Position numbers and translations under genes: made by a program
The notes under the pieces: generated by a model
Database searches by the model: none
Told to the model about the DNA's origin: nothing
Seen by the model: only the letters and a program-made list of their open reading frames with translations
Assembly: GCA_004555865.1 (NCBI GenBank)
Contig: SFJO01000005.1
Coordinates: forward strand, 1-64,000
Source: Oscillospiraceae bacterium
GTDB taxonomy: Bacteria; Bacillota; Clostridia; Oscillospirales; Ruminococcaceae
DNA: 64,000 nt
Direction: 5' to 3'
In this document: positions 32,223 to 40,020 of the stretch, piece by piece
How positions within the stretch are numbered: the stretch's first letter is position 1
How the letters are laid out: each line of letters starts with the position of its first letter

Positions 32223-33647
32223 ATGAAGGAGACAAACAGCGAACCGCTGTGGGGCGAGCGCCCGGAGCCGTTTACCCTGCTGCAGGATCTGGTGATGAAC
32301 TGGTGGGTCATTCTGCTGGCGGGGCTGGCCGGCCTGATGCTGGCCACGGTGGCGGCCGGGGTGCGCTACACCCCCCGCTACACCGCCCGGGCCACCTACG
32401 CCGTGGCCTCCAAACAGGGGGCAAACGCCTTCAGCAACCTCTCGGCCGCCAATCAGATGGCCCAGACCTTCAGCAAAATCCTGCAAAGCAGCCTGATGAC
32501 CCGCACCATTCAGGAAACGCTGGGGGACGAAGAGCTGGACGCCCAGATCAGCGCCCGGGTGATTGACAACACCAATCTGCTGGAATTGTCGGTGACCGGC
32601 GCGTCGCCCCGGCAGGTGACGGACGTGATCCGCGCGGTGATGGACCACTATTCCGAGGTGGCCTACTACACCGTGGGCCGCACCGTGATGACCCTGCTGG
32701 AGGAGCCGGAAGTGCCCCTTGCGCCGGACAACCCCTTAAACCGGGGCGCGGCCGCCAAAAAGGGCTTTGCCGCCGGGGCGGGCCTGTGCTGCGCGGCGGT
32801 GCTGGCGCTTTCCTACTGGTGCAGCGCCCTGAAGCGGGAGAGCGACATTGAAAAGAAGCTGGACGCCCGCAGTCTGGGGGCCATCGGGTATGAGCGCAAA
32901 TACAAAACCCCGCGGGAGCTGCTGCACCGCAGCAAGGCCGCCCTTCTGGCGGACAGCCCCCTGGCCAGCCAGCGTTTTGCCGAGGACTACAAACGCCTGG
33001 CCGCCCGGGTGGAATACCGCCTGGGCCGCAGCGGCGGCAAGGTGCTGGTGATTACCAGCGTCAGCGAAAACGAGGGCAAGTCCACGCTGGCGGCCAACCT
33101 GGCCATCACGCTGGCGGCCCGGGGCAAGCGGGTGCTGCTGGTGGACGGCGACATCCGCCGCCCGGCGCAGTTTCTGATTCTCGGGGTGGACGTGCAGGAG
33201 AAAAACGAACTGGGCGAATACCTCAAGGGCAGCGGCACGCCCACCGACGTGATTCTGCCCACCAACCGGCCGCGGCTGTTCTTTTTGGGCGGGCGGGGCT
33301 GCTATTCCTCGTCCACCGAGCTGCTGCGCTCGCAGCGGCTGCCCCATCTGCTGGAGCAATGCCGCCAGCTGGTGGACTTTATCCTCATTGATACCCCGCC
33401 TGTGGGCCTCATCGGCGACGCGCAGGTGTTCAGCCAGTATGCGGACGGGGTGCTTCTGACGGCCCGCCAGAACTACATGCTGGCCGAGGACATCAACGAG
33501 GTGCTGGACGACTTTGCCGACAACCGCGCCAATGTGCTGGGCGTGGTGCTGAACGGCGAGATGAGCTTTGACCGCCTGCTGGAACAGCTGCCCGGCGCAG
33601 GCCGGGCCGGGTACGGCCGGCATGAGCGCGGAGACGCGAGGGGGTGA
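32223..33647 (+). CDS. Wzz-domain BY-kinase (CapAB-like), first copy
   Basis: A 474-aa fused polysaccharide co-polymerase and tyrosine autokinase. Two membrane helices (about 28-46 and 183-201) bracket a Wzz-type external domain. The cytoplasmic BY-kinase has Walker A in SENEGKST (281-288), Walker A' LLVDGDIRRP (305-314) and Walker B FILIDTPP. The C-terminus has a single tyrosine (GYGRHERG), so it lacks the usual tyrosine cluster. The start lies 4 nt after the upstream gene. No glycosyltransferase or Wzx/Wzy gene is nearby. Confidence 0.88.
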   Translation: MKETNSEPLWGERPEPFTLLQDLVMNWWVILLAGLAGLMLATVAAGVRYTPRYTARATYAVASKQGANAFSNLSAANQMAQTFSKILQSSLMTRTIQETLGDEELDAQISARVIDNTNLLELSVTGASPRQVTDVIRAVMDHYSEVAYYTVGRTVMTLLEEPEVPLAPDNPLNRGAAAKKGFAAGAGLCCAAVLALSYWCSALKRESDIEKKLDARSLGAIGYERKYKTPRELLHRSKAALLADSPLASQRFAEDYKRLAARVEYRLGRSGGKVLVITSVSENEGKSTLAANLAITLAARGKRVLLVDGDIRRPAQFLILGVDVQEKNELGEYLKGSGTPTDVILPTNRPRLFFLGGRGCYSSSTELLRSQRLPHLLEQCRQLVDFILIDTPPVGLIGDAQVFSQYADGVLLTARQNYMLAEDINEVLDDFADNRANVLGVVLNGEMSFDRLLEQLPGAGRAGYGRHERGDARG

Positions 33648-33652
33648 ACACC

Positions 33653-35179
33653 ATGGCGGGTTATTCCAAAAGCCGGGAGGACCAGCTGGAAAAAATCGAC
33701 CTGAGCGGCCTTGTGCAGGACGGAATGCAGGGCGTGAAAAAGCTGTGGTGGCTGGTGGTGCTGCTGGCGGTGCTGTTTGCCGCCAAAAACTGGCTGACCG
33801 TCAGCCGGGGCTACCAGCCCCGGTATGTGGCCTCGGCCACGGCGGCGGTCACCTCGGCCGCCAGCGAGGATGCCGACTACATCAACAACCAGACGGCCCA
33901 GCAGATGGCCCAGATCTTTCCCTACATCATGACCAGCGGCCTGCTGCAGGACACAGTGGCCCAGGCCATGGAGGTGGACAACCTGCCCGGCAGCATTTCG
34001 GTTGCAGCCGAGGACGGCATGAACCTGCTGACCATCTCGGTCACCGGGCTGGATGCCCAGGCCGTGTACGACGAGCTGCAGGTGGTGCTGGAGACCTACC
34101 CCCAGGTGGCGGAGATCGTGCTTGGCCCCACCAATCTGGACGTGCTGGACGAGACCGGCGTGCCCGGCGACACCGGCAAGGCCTATGCGGTGCGAGGTTC
34201 GGCCCGACAGGGCGCGCTGAAAGGCGCGGCCCTGGGCGTGGCCCTGATGGCGGTGTACGTGCTCACCCGGCGCACGGTGAAGTCCCGCCGGGAGCTGAAG
34301 GAGGCCCTGAACCTGACCGACTGCGGTAGCCTGCCGCTGGTGCCCAAAAAGCGGCGCAAAAAAAGCGTCCCCCGGCAGGAGATCTGCCTGCTGAACAGCC
34401 GCAGCGTGCCCCAGGGCTATCTGGAAGCCCTGCGCAAGGCCTGCATTAAAATCATGGCCGCGCTGGAAGAGGGCGGCCAGCGGGTGCTGTTGGTCACCAG
34501 CTCGCTTGCGGGCGAGGGCAAAACCACCGTGGCGGTGAACCTGGCAGTCTCCATGGCGCAGCAGGGCAAGCGGGTGATTTTGGTGGACTGCGACCCCCGC
34601 GGCAGCGGTGTGGGCCGGGTGCTGGGCACCGCCCCGGCCGGGCCTGCGCTGGCGGACGTGCTGGAGGGCCGGGCCGCGGCCAAAGAGGCTCTGCAGCCGG
34701 TGCAGGCCGCCCAGCCGGGCAGCCTGCTGGTGCTGCACGGCAGCAAGGAGGCTGAGCCGCTGCTGTGCACCGCCCGCATGGAAGAGCTGATCGCCAAACT
34801 GCGGGAGGCGGCGGACGTGGTGATTCTGGACACCGCCCCGGCGGGAGTGCTGGCGGATGCGGCGGTTCTGGCCCGCAGCGCCGATGCAGCCCTGTATGTG
34901 GTGCGGTATGACGCCACCAAGCTGCGCCAGGTGCGGGACGGGCTGGAGGTGCTGAGCGAGAGCGGCGTGCACCTGCTGGGGTATCTGTTCAACGGCGACC
35001 GGCCCGGCCACGGCCACAGCTACGGTTATGGCTACGCCCGCTACGGCTACGGGCGCTACGGGGCCTATGGCGGCTACGGCGGGCGCTACGGCGCTTACGG
35101 AACGTACAGCCGGTACGGCCAGGCTTCCCTGGGCGAGGTGGGCCGCCGGGATAAGGACGGCCGGATCATCCGGGAGTGA
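33653..35179 (+). CDS. Wzz-domain BY-kinase, second copy with tyrosine-rich tail
   Basis: A 508-aa paralogue of the preceding protein. Helix, Wzz domain, helix (about 185-205), then BY-kinase with Walker A SSLAGEGKTT, Walker A' ILVDCDPRG and Walker B VVILDTAP. The tail holds 12 tyrosines in about 35 residues, separated by Gly, Ala or Arg, the expected autophosphorylation cluster. ATG at 33653 has GAGGGGG 8 nt upstream; a GTG at 33644 is an alternative. The two copies may form a hetero-oligomer in which only this one carries the tyrosines. Confidence 0.88.
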   Translation: MAGYSKSREDQLEKIDLSGLVQDGMQGVKKLWWLVVLLAVLFAAKNWLTVSRGYQPRYVASATAAVTSAASEDADYINNQTAQQMAQIFPYIMTSGLLQDTVAQAMEVDNLPGSISVAAEDGMNLLTISVTGLDAQAVYDELQVVLETYPQVAEIVLGPTNLDVLDETGVPGDTGKAYAVRGSARQGALKGAALGVALMAVYVLTRRTVKSRRELKEALNLTDCGSLPLVPKKRRKKSVPRQEICLLNSRSVPQGYLEALRKACIKIMAALEEGGQRVLLVTSSLAGEGKTTVAVNLAVSMAQQGKRVILVDCDPRGSGVGRVLGTAPAGPALADVLEGRAAAKEALQPVQAAQPGSLLVLHGSKEAEPLLCTARMEELIAKLREAADVVILDTAPAGVLADAAVLARSADAALYVVRYDATKLRQVRDGLEVLSESGVHLLGYLFNGDRPGHGHSYGYGYARYGYGRYGAYGGYGGRYGAYGTYSRYGQASLGEVGRRDKDGRIIRE

Positions 35180-35182
35180 CAG

Positions 35183-35226
35183 AATGCGGGGGGCCGCCGA
35201 AGGGCGCAGCACCCCGCATTTTTTAT
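35183..35226 (+). terminator. Terminator of the PqqD/BY-kinase cluster
   Basis: AATGCGGGG pairs with CCCCGCATT, followed by TTTTTA. Confidence 0.8.
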
Positions 35227-35247
35227 GGCAGAAGTGCTGCCCCGCGC

Positions 35248-35276
35248 TTGCCGGGGCAGGCCGGGCGTGCTAGAAT
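35248..35276 (+). promoter_or_regulatory. Promoter of the nucleoid-associated protein gene
   Basis: TTGCCG, 17-nt spacer, TAGAAT, with extended -10 TGC. Confidence 0.75.
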
Positions 35277-35317
35277 AGGCGTTGCGCCCGGAGGGCAGGA
35301 AAGGGAGGACCAAAACC

Positions 35318-36337
35318 ATGTTGACGGTGGAAAAGGCAGTGCTGCAGATTATGGACGGCACCAGCGACCTGTGTGTGATCAGCCAGAAGGAGATGGACCT
35401 GAACGACCCGGAGACCCGGGGCTTTTTGGAAAAGCACATGGGCCGCATTCTGACGGACCCGGCGGGCCGCGAGGGCCAATTCTGGAACGACAGCGGCTTT
35501 GCCGCCACCATGCAGCGGTACAACATCGGGGAGATCCCCTTTGTGGAGTTTGCCGGGGTGGTTGGTTCGGCCTGCTATGAGTCCTTCCGTCAGCTGGACA
35601 AGGCCGAAGGGGCCGACCTGGTGTTGGCCCAGTTCAACCAGGACGGGCGAAGCCTCATTGCCCTGATGCTGCTGGGCCACAAGAGCGCCTACACCCACCA
35701 GGCCCTCACCGAGGACGGGGCGCTGAGCAACCAGCTGCTGCGCCACCAGGCCATTCTGCCCGGCCCCGGCCAGAAGCTGGACAGCTGGGCTGTGGCGGAC
35801 CCCTTCAGCTTTGAGGTGCGCTTTGCCGAAAAGCGCCGCCGCAGCAACAACCAGGACTTTGAGCTGCTGCGCCAGGCGGTGCTGCAATGCGACGCCGCCC
35901 CCAGCACCCGCGAGACCGTGAAGGCCGTGCAGCAGATCGCCGTGGAGCTGGCCGCCGAGCAGGGGGCCGACCCGGTGCAGGCCGTGCAGGCCGCCACCCG
36001 GGTGAAGGCAAGCCTGGCCCAGCAGGGACAGACCGAGGAAACCTTCGCCCCGCTGGAGGCGGCCCGGGAGGTATTCGGCGAGCTGGAGGACCCGGAGCCG
36101 GTGCTGAAGGAGTTTGAGGAGCGGGTGCGCCAGGCCGGCCTGCCCGCCCAGGTGAAGGTGGAGCCCACCTACGCGGCCAAAACCGCCCGCACCCATAAAA
36201 TTAAAACCGACACGGGCATTGAGCTGACCGTGCCCGCCGAGTACTTTGAAAACCCCGAGTACATCCAGTTTTTGAACAACCCGGACGGCACGCTGTCCAT
36301 TCAGCTGAACCACATCGGCAGCATTGAAAACAAGTAA
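35318..36337 (+). CDS. Nucleoid-associated protein (NdpA/YejK family)
   Basis: A 339-aa member of the 37-kDa nucleoid-associated protein family (PF04245). MLTVEKAVLQIMD at the start, ALMLLGHKSAYTHQ in the middle and IELTVPAEYFENPEYIQFLNNPDGTLSIQL at the end match the family. In E. coli YejK binds DNA and modulates topoisomerases; the role in Gram-positives is little studied. AGGGAGGA precedes the ATG. Monocistronic with own promoter and terminator. Confidence 0.88.
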   Translation: MLTVEKAVLQIMDGTSDLCVISQKEMDLNDPETRGFLEKHMGRILTDPAGREGQFWNDSGFAATMQRYNIGEIPFVEFAGVVGSACYESFRQLDKAEGADLVLAQFNQDGRSLIALMLLGHKSAYTHQALTEDGALSNQLLRHQAILPGPGQKLDSWAVADPFSFEVRFAEKRRRSNNQDFELLRQAVLQCDAAPSTRETVKAVQQIAVELAAEQGADPVQAVQAATRVKASLAQQGQTEETFAPLEAAREVFGELEDPEPVLKEFEERVRQAGLPAQVKVEPTYAAKTARTHKIKTDTGIELTVPAEYFENPEYIQFLNNPDGTLSIQLNHIGSIENK

Positions 36338-36351
36338 GAATGCACAAATAA

Positions 36352-36398
36352 AAAAACAGGAACAGCGCGGCAAACGCCGCGCTGTTCCTGCGTTTTAT
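36352..36398. terminator. Terminator of the nucleoid-associated gene
   Basis: A perfect 15-bp stem CAGGAACAGCGCGGC with loop AAAC, flanked by A run and TTTTAT; bidirectional. Confidence 0.9.
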
Positions 36399-36427
36399 TC
36401 CGTTTTATGGGAGATAAAGTTTTGCGG

Positions 36428-36455
36428 AACGGGGCGAAAAGCCAGCGCCCCGTTT
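36428..36455 (-). terminator. Hairpin after the MATE remnant
   Basis: ACGGGGCG pairs with CGCCCCGT; it lies immediately past the remnant's stop codon, as a true gene terminator would. Confidence 0.45.
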
Positions 36456-36576
36456 CACTTCTGCGGGGTGCCCTTGGGGGGCTGACTGTGGGAATGCTGC
36501 ATCCGGGCCGTCGCGAACACGGCCGCCACCGATTCGGTGATGGGCATGGCAAACCAGAGGCTGCCCGCCGCCAAGG
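36455..36576 (-). pseudogene. Decayed 3' end of a MATE exporter gene
   Basis: Read on the minus strand, about 40 codons give LAAGSLWFAMPITESVAAVF and end QPPKGTPQK before a TGA at 36457-36455. This resembles the last helix and tail of MATE transporters. The rest of the gene is absent: upstream lies only tRNA-Glu. A leftover from a deletion near the tRNA genes is the likely explanation. Short, so identity is uncertain. Confidence 0.4.
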
Positions 36577-36614
36577 CAAAAAAGAAAAGCGCCGCACGAA
36601 CGTGCAGCGCTTTT

Positions 36615-36689
36615 TGGTGACCCGACCGGGAATCGAACCCGGGTTACCGCCGTGAAAGGGCGATGTCTTGACCGCTTGACCATCGGGCC
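36615..36689 (-). tRNA. tRNA-Glu (anticodon TTC)
   Basis: Acceptor stem GGCCCGA/TCGGGTC, D-arm TGGTCAAGCGGTCAAGAC, anticodon loop CTTTCAC, T-arm CCGGGTTCGATTCCCGG and encoded CCA. It lies 88 nt downstream of tRNA-Met and is probably on the same transcript. Confidence 0.96.
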
Positions 36690-36695
36690 AAAAAG

Positions 36696-36774
36696 TACAG
36701 AGTTTCGCTAAAACAGCAAGCTTTTCTTCGCCCACTATTGCGGACGCCCCCAAGTATCTTAGCGAAACTCTGTA
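36696..36774. repeat. 16-bp inverted repeat between two tRNA genes
   Basis: TACAGAGTTTCGCTAA (36696-36711) is perfectly complementary to 36759-36774 and fills almost the whole gap between tRNA-Met and tRNA-Glu, with a 47-nt loop. Both arms abut the tRNA ends by 3-6 nt. It may guide tRNA processing or be a small inserted element. Confidence 0.75.
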
Positions 36775-36777
36775 TCC

Positions 36778-36854
36778 TGGTAGCGGTAACTGGATTTGAA
36801 CCGGTGACACTTCGGGTATGAACCGAATGCTCTAGCCAACTGAGCTATACCGCC
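36778..36854 (-). tRNA. tRNA-Met (anticodon CAT, elongator type)
   Basis: Acceptor GGCGGTA/TACCGCT (one wobble end), D-arm GCTCAGTTGGCTAGAGC, anticodon loop TTCATAC, T-arm ACCGGTTCAAATCCAGT and encoded CCA. The D- and anticodon stems match elongator tRNA-Met rather than the initiator; tRNA-Ile2 (CAT) is less likely. Confidence 0.93.
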
Positions 36855-36893
36855 ATATCAACTTCGCAACTGTATGAATCAGGTGCGAGTTAT

Positions 36894-36922
36894 ATTATAA
36901 GCGGAATGGCCCGGTTTGTCAA
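36894..36922 (-). promoter_or_regulatory. Consensus promoter of the tRNA-Met/tRNA-Glu unit
   Basis: Minus-strand TTGACA (36922-36917), 17-nt spacer, TATAAT (36899-36894): a perfect sigma-A consensus, as expected for stable RNA. Confidence 0.95.
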
Positions 36923-36975
36923 TCGGGTTTTTGAAAAAAGTTTGAATTTTTTTCAAAAATCCAGGGCGTTTTCGT

Positions 36976-39588
36976 TTATTGGCTGCCTTTTTTGCCGGAA
37001 GAGGGAAAGGCGCTCTCGCTTTTCAGGTTGTTTTCGGCAATCAGGTCTGCAATGCGGCGGTTGGCCAGCTCGATTTCTTCCCGGAAGGCACGGGCGCTTA
37101 CCCGCAGGGCCCCATGGCCCAGAATGATCAGTTGTTCGGCGCCGTCCGAGGTGGCCACCCGCACCTTGCGGGCTTTTTCCAGCTTGTAGGTGGCCTTTTC
37201 AATGTACATATCGGCGGTTTCGGCCTCTTTGGTGTACACCACCGTGATGTTGTGATACCGGCTCACCTCGCCCCGGCCGCCGGGCACCCTGTAAGCGTCA
37301 AATACTAGAATCACCTCGCAGGGGTGAAAGCCGCGGTAATTGCACAAAAGGTCGGTGAGGGCCTGCCGGGCCGCGTCCAGATTCTGAGCCGCCAGCTTTT
37401 TCAGCTCCGGCCAGGCAAAAATCAGGTTGTAGCCGTCCACCAGCAGATATTCGGTCACGGCCTCGGCGGGGGCGCTGGCTTTTTGGGGCGCTGCGCGCAG
37501 GGGTGCGGCAAAGGCCGGGCGGCGCACGGGGCCATAGGTGCGCTCAAAAATGCGCTGAAGCTCCGCGTCCTGTTCCAGCGTGCCGGTGTAGGGGGTGCCG
37601 GTGCGGCGCACAGGGGCGGCCGGGCCGGCCTCCTCTTTGGGGGCCAGAATGCTGGGCAGATGCATGTGCAGGGGCACCTCGTTCCAAGGCACATGGTAGC
37701 CTGCCCCGTGCCCGCAGAACACCGAACCGGCGGGGTTCTCGGTGTCCCGTTCCGGGTCGTAGCCGCTGGCCTCGATTACCGCCTGGGGGTTCTGGCAGGG
37801 GCGGTAGCCCAGGGGCAGGGCCGAAAACTGCCCCTGGCCGCGGGTGTAGGCGCGCACTTCGTCGGCATAATCGCCCAGGGCGGCGGCGGGCACCTCGGCC
37901 GTGAGGGCCGCCCGCCGGCCGTCATTCCGCGGCGGGGCAAAGCTGCCGCCCATGCGCTGCAGGTCGGCCATGGCGCGGCCCAGGTTCTCCTCGGGCAGGT
38001 CCAGCTCCACCCGGTACCAGGGCTCCAAAAGAACGCTCTCGGCGCTCATCAGGCCCTGGCGCACCGCCCGGTAGGTTGCCTGGCGGAAATCGCCGCCCTC
38101 AGTGTGCTTCAGGTGGGCCTTGCCGCTCATCAGGGTGATGCGCAGGTCGGTGATGGGTGCGCCGATGAGCACGCCCCGGTGCTGCTTTTCCGCCAGATGG
38201 GTGAGGATGAGCCGCTGCCAGTTTTTGTCCAACTCGTCCTCGGGGCAGGCGGTGGCAAAGGTCAGCCCGCTGCCCCGGGGGGCAGGCTCCAGCAGCAGAT
38301 GCACCTCAGCATAGTGGCGCAGAGGCTCAAAGTGCCCCACGCCCTCCACCGGGGCGGCGATGGTCTCTTTGTACAGGATTGCGCCGGAGTCGAAGGCCAC
38401 CGCCAGGCCAAACCGGTCGGCGGCCAGGCGGCGCAGCACATCCAGCTGCACCGGCCCCATGGGCTGCAGGCGGATCTGCCGGGTCTCCTCGTCCCAGCTG
38501 ATGTGCAGCTGGGGGTCCTCCTCGGCCAGCTGGCGCAGCTTCTGCAGGGCCTCGTGGGGGTCCTGCCCGTCGTCCAGCAGCACCTGGTAAGTCATGGCCG
38601 GTTCCAGCACGGGGGTGGGGGCGTCCGGCCGCAGGCCCAGCCCCTCGCCGGGCCAGGTGTGGGTCAGGCCGGTCACGGCGCACACCTGCCCGGCCTCGGC
38701 CCGCTCCACCGCGGTGAACTTTGCACCGGAGTACAGCCGGATCTGGCTGACCTTCTCCTGCCAGGGCTCGCCGCCCTGGGCCGGGTCGCCCTGGCCGCTG
38801 AGCGGGGCGCGGGCTTCCAGCGCCCCGCCGGTGATCTTCAAAAAGGTCAGCCGCTCCCCCTTGGGGTCTCGGGCCACCTTGTACACTGCGGCGGAAAAAT
38901 GCTGCCCGTAGGCGGGGGCCTGCACAAAGCGGGGCAGGGCGGCCAGCAGCTCGTCCAGCCCTTCCAGCTTCAGGGCCGAGCCGAAGAAGCAGGGGAACAC
39001 CCGCCGTGCGGCCACCCCGGCGGCAATGGCATCGTCCGAAAGGCAGCCGGCCTCCAAAAATTCCTCCATCAGGTCCTCGCCGCACAGGGCCAGCTCTTCA
39101 TTGCGGGCGGCCTCGGGCTGGCCAAAGTCGGTGCAGCCGGGGGCAAGGCGGGCCTTCAGCTGCTCCATCAGGGCGGCACGGCCGGGGCCGGGCAGGTCCA
39201 TCTTGTTCACGAACAGCAGCACCGGCACCCTGTACCGGGCCAGCAGCTTCCACAAAGTCAGGGTGTGGCCCTGCAGGCCCTCGCTGCCGCTGACCACCAG
39301 AATGGCGCAATCCAGCACCTGAAGGGTGCGCTCGGCCTCGGCGGAAAAATCCACGTGGCCGGGGGTGTCCAGCAGCGTTACCGAAAGGCCGGGCACCTCC
39401 AGCAGGGCCTGCTTGGAGAAGATGGTGATGCCCCGGGCCCGCTCTTGGGCGTCTGTGTCCAGAAAGGCGTCGCCGTGGTCCACGCGGCCCAGGCGGCGCA
39501 GGGCCCCGCAACGGTACAGAAGCCCCTCGGAAAGGGTGGTTTTGCCCGCGTCCACATGGGCAAGAATGCCGATGACAAGTCGTTTCAT
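36976..39588 (-). CDS. EF-G/TetM-like ribosome-dependent GTPase fused to a Rae1-type NYN ribonuclease
   Basis: An 870-aa fusion. Residues 1 to about 640 are a complete TetM/EF-G-like translational GTPase: AHVDAGKTT (10-18), DTPGHVDF, NKMD, and domain IV/V segments GGSFAPPRNDGR and GQGQFSALPLGYRPC. Residues 713-850 are a NYN/YacP domain: VDGYN (D718), VFDAYR (D764), KEAETADMYIE (D793) and ATSDGAEQ (D815) supply the acidic nuclease site. Bacillus Rae1 (YacP) is a ribosome-dependent endonuclease that cuts mRNA in the A site. The fusion would bring that nuclease to ribosomes with a GTPase. It may act in ribosome rescue or drug response; tetracycline resistance is not shown. Confidence 0.9.
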   Translation of the reverse strand: MKRLVIGILAHVDAGKTTLSEGLLYRCGALRRLGRVDHGDAFLDTDAQERARGITIFSKQALLEVPGLSVTLLDTPGHVDFSAEAERTLQVLDCAILVVSGSEGLQGHTLTLWKLLARYRVPVLLFVNKMDLPGPGRAALMEQLKARLAPGCTDFGQPEAARNEELALCGEDLMEEFLEAGCLSDDAIAAGVAARRVFPCFFGSALKLEGLDELLAALPRFVQAPAYGQHFSAAVYKVARDPKGERLTFLKITGGALEARAPLSGQGDPAQGGEPWQEKVSQIRLYSGAKFTAVERAEAGQVCAVTGLTHTWPGEGLGLRPDAPTPVLEPAMTYQVLLDDGQDPHEALQKLRQLAEEDPQLHISWDEETRQIRLQPMGPVQLDVLRRLAADRFGLAVAFDSGAILYKETIAAPVEGVGHFEPLRHYAEVHLLLEPAPRGSGLTFATACPEDELDKNWQRLILTHLAEKQHRGVLIGAPITDLRITLMSGKAHLKHTEGGDFRQATYRAVRQGLMSAESVLLEPWYRVELDLPEENLGRAMADLQRMGGSFAPPRNDGRRAALTAEVPAAALGDYADEVRAYTRGQGQFSALPLGYRPCQNPQAVIEASGYDPERDTENPAGSVFCGHGAGYHVPWNEVPLHMHLPSILAPKEEAGPAAPVRRTGTPYTGTLEQDAELQRIFERTYGPVRRPAFAAPLRAAPQKASAPAEAVTEYLLVDGYNLIFAWPELKKLAAQNLDAARQALTDLLCNYRGFHPCEVILVFDAYRVPGGRGEVSRYHNITVVYTKEAETADMYIEKATYKLEKARKVRVATSDGAEQLIILGHGALRVSARAFREEIELANRRIADLIAENNLKSESAFPSSGKKGSQ

Positions 39589-39673
39589 AAGCTGGGTCTC
39601 CGTAAAAAGGTTGGGGTGGGCGGTTCAGGGCAATACCGCGTAAGGCCTCCGGCGGGAATTGCGCGGTGCTGCC

Positions 39674-39870
39674 TCAGAACCGAAGCGCCATATCGTACCG
39701 GACGGCACCGCCGTGCACGCTGGCGGAAATGCCCTCGTCGGCAGCCGAAGCGCTCGTAATAATGCACCAGGTGCGCCTTGCAGGCGAGGGCAGCCCCCGC
39801 TTCCCCCGTGCCGTTGCCTGGGCGAGGAAGGCGTTCATCCGAGCGGCGGCCACCCCGAACATACAAAATT
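39674..39870 (-). pseudogene. Frameshifted remnant of a GNAT acetyltransferase
   Basis: On the minus strand one frame encodes ALACKAHLVHYYERFGC and a second encodes DEGISASVHGGAVRYDMALRF followed by TGA at 39676-39674. Put together they make the C-terminal part of a GNAT N-acetyltransferase (pattern LTCK..L..YYEKFGF..G.S.S.HGGA.WYDM.L.F). Two frameshifts and the missing N-terminus mean it is dead. It lies just upstream of the GTPase-nuclease gene. Confidence 0.65.
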
Positions 39871-39955
39871 CAGGCCGCCGAAAAGCGGGCGGCCCATGGA
39901 ACCTTATTGTACCACATTCCGGCCATGTGCGTAAAGAAAACCCCGGCGGCGGGGA

Positions 39956-39984
39956 TTGTAAAGCCCCGGCAAACCCGATACAAT
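39956..39984 (+). promoter_or_regulatory. Promoter of the C39-like gene
   Basis: TTGTAA, 17-nt spacer, TACAAT. Confidence 0.75.
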
Positions 39985-40020
39985 AGAAAGGAAAAGTAAC
40001 AGGACCGGGAGGAGAGCACC

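Noticed and set aside
36976..39588. Tetracycline resistance gene
   Set aside because: The GTPase part resembles ribosomal protection proteins, but the Rae1-type fusion and housekeeping-like setting do not show resistance; sequence identity to known tet genes was not measured.
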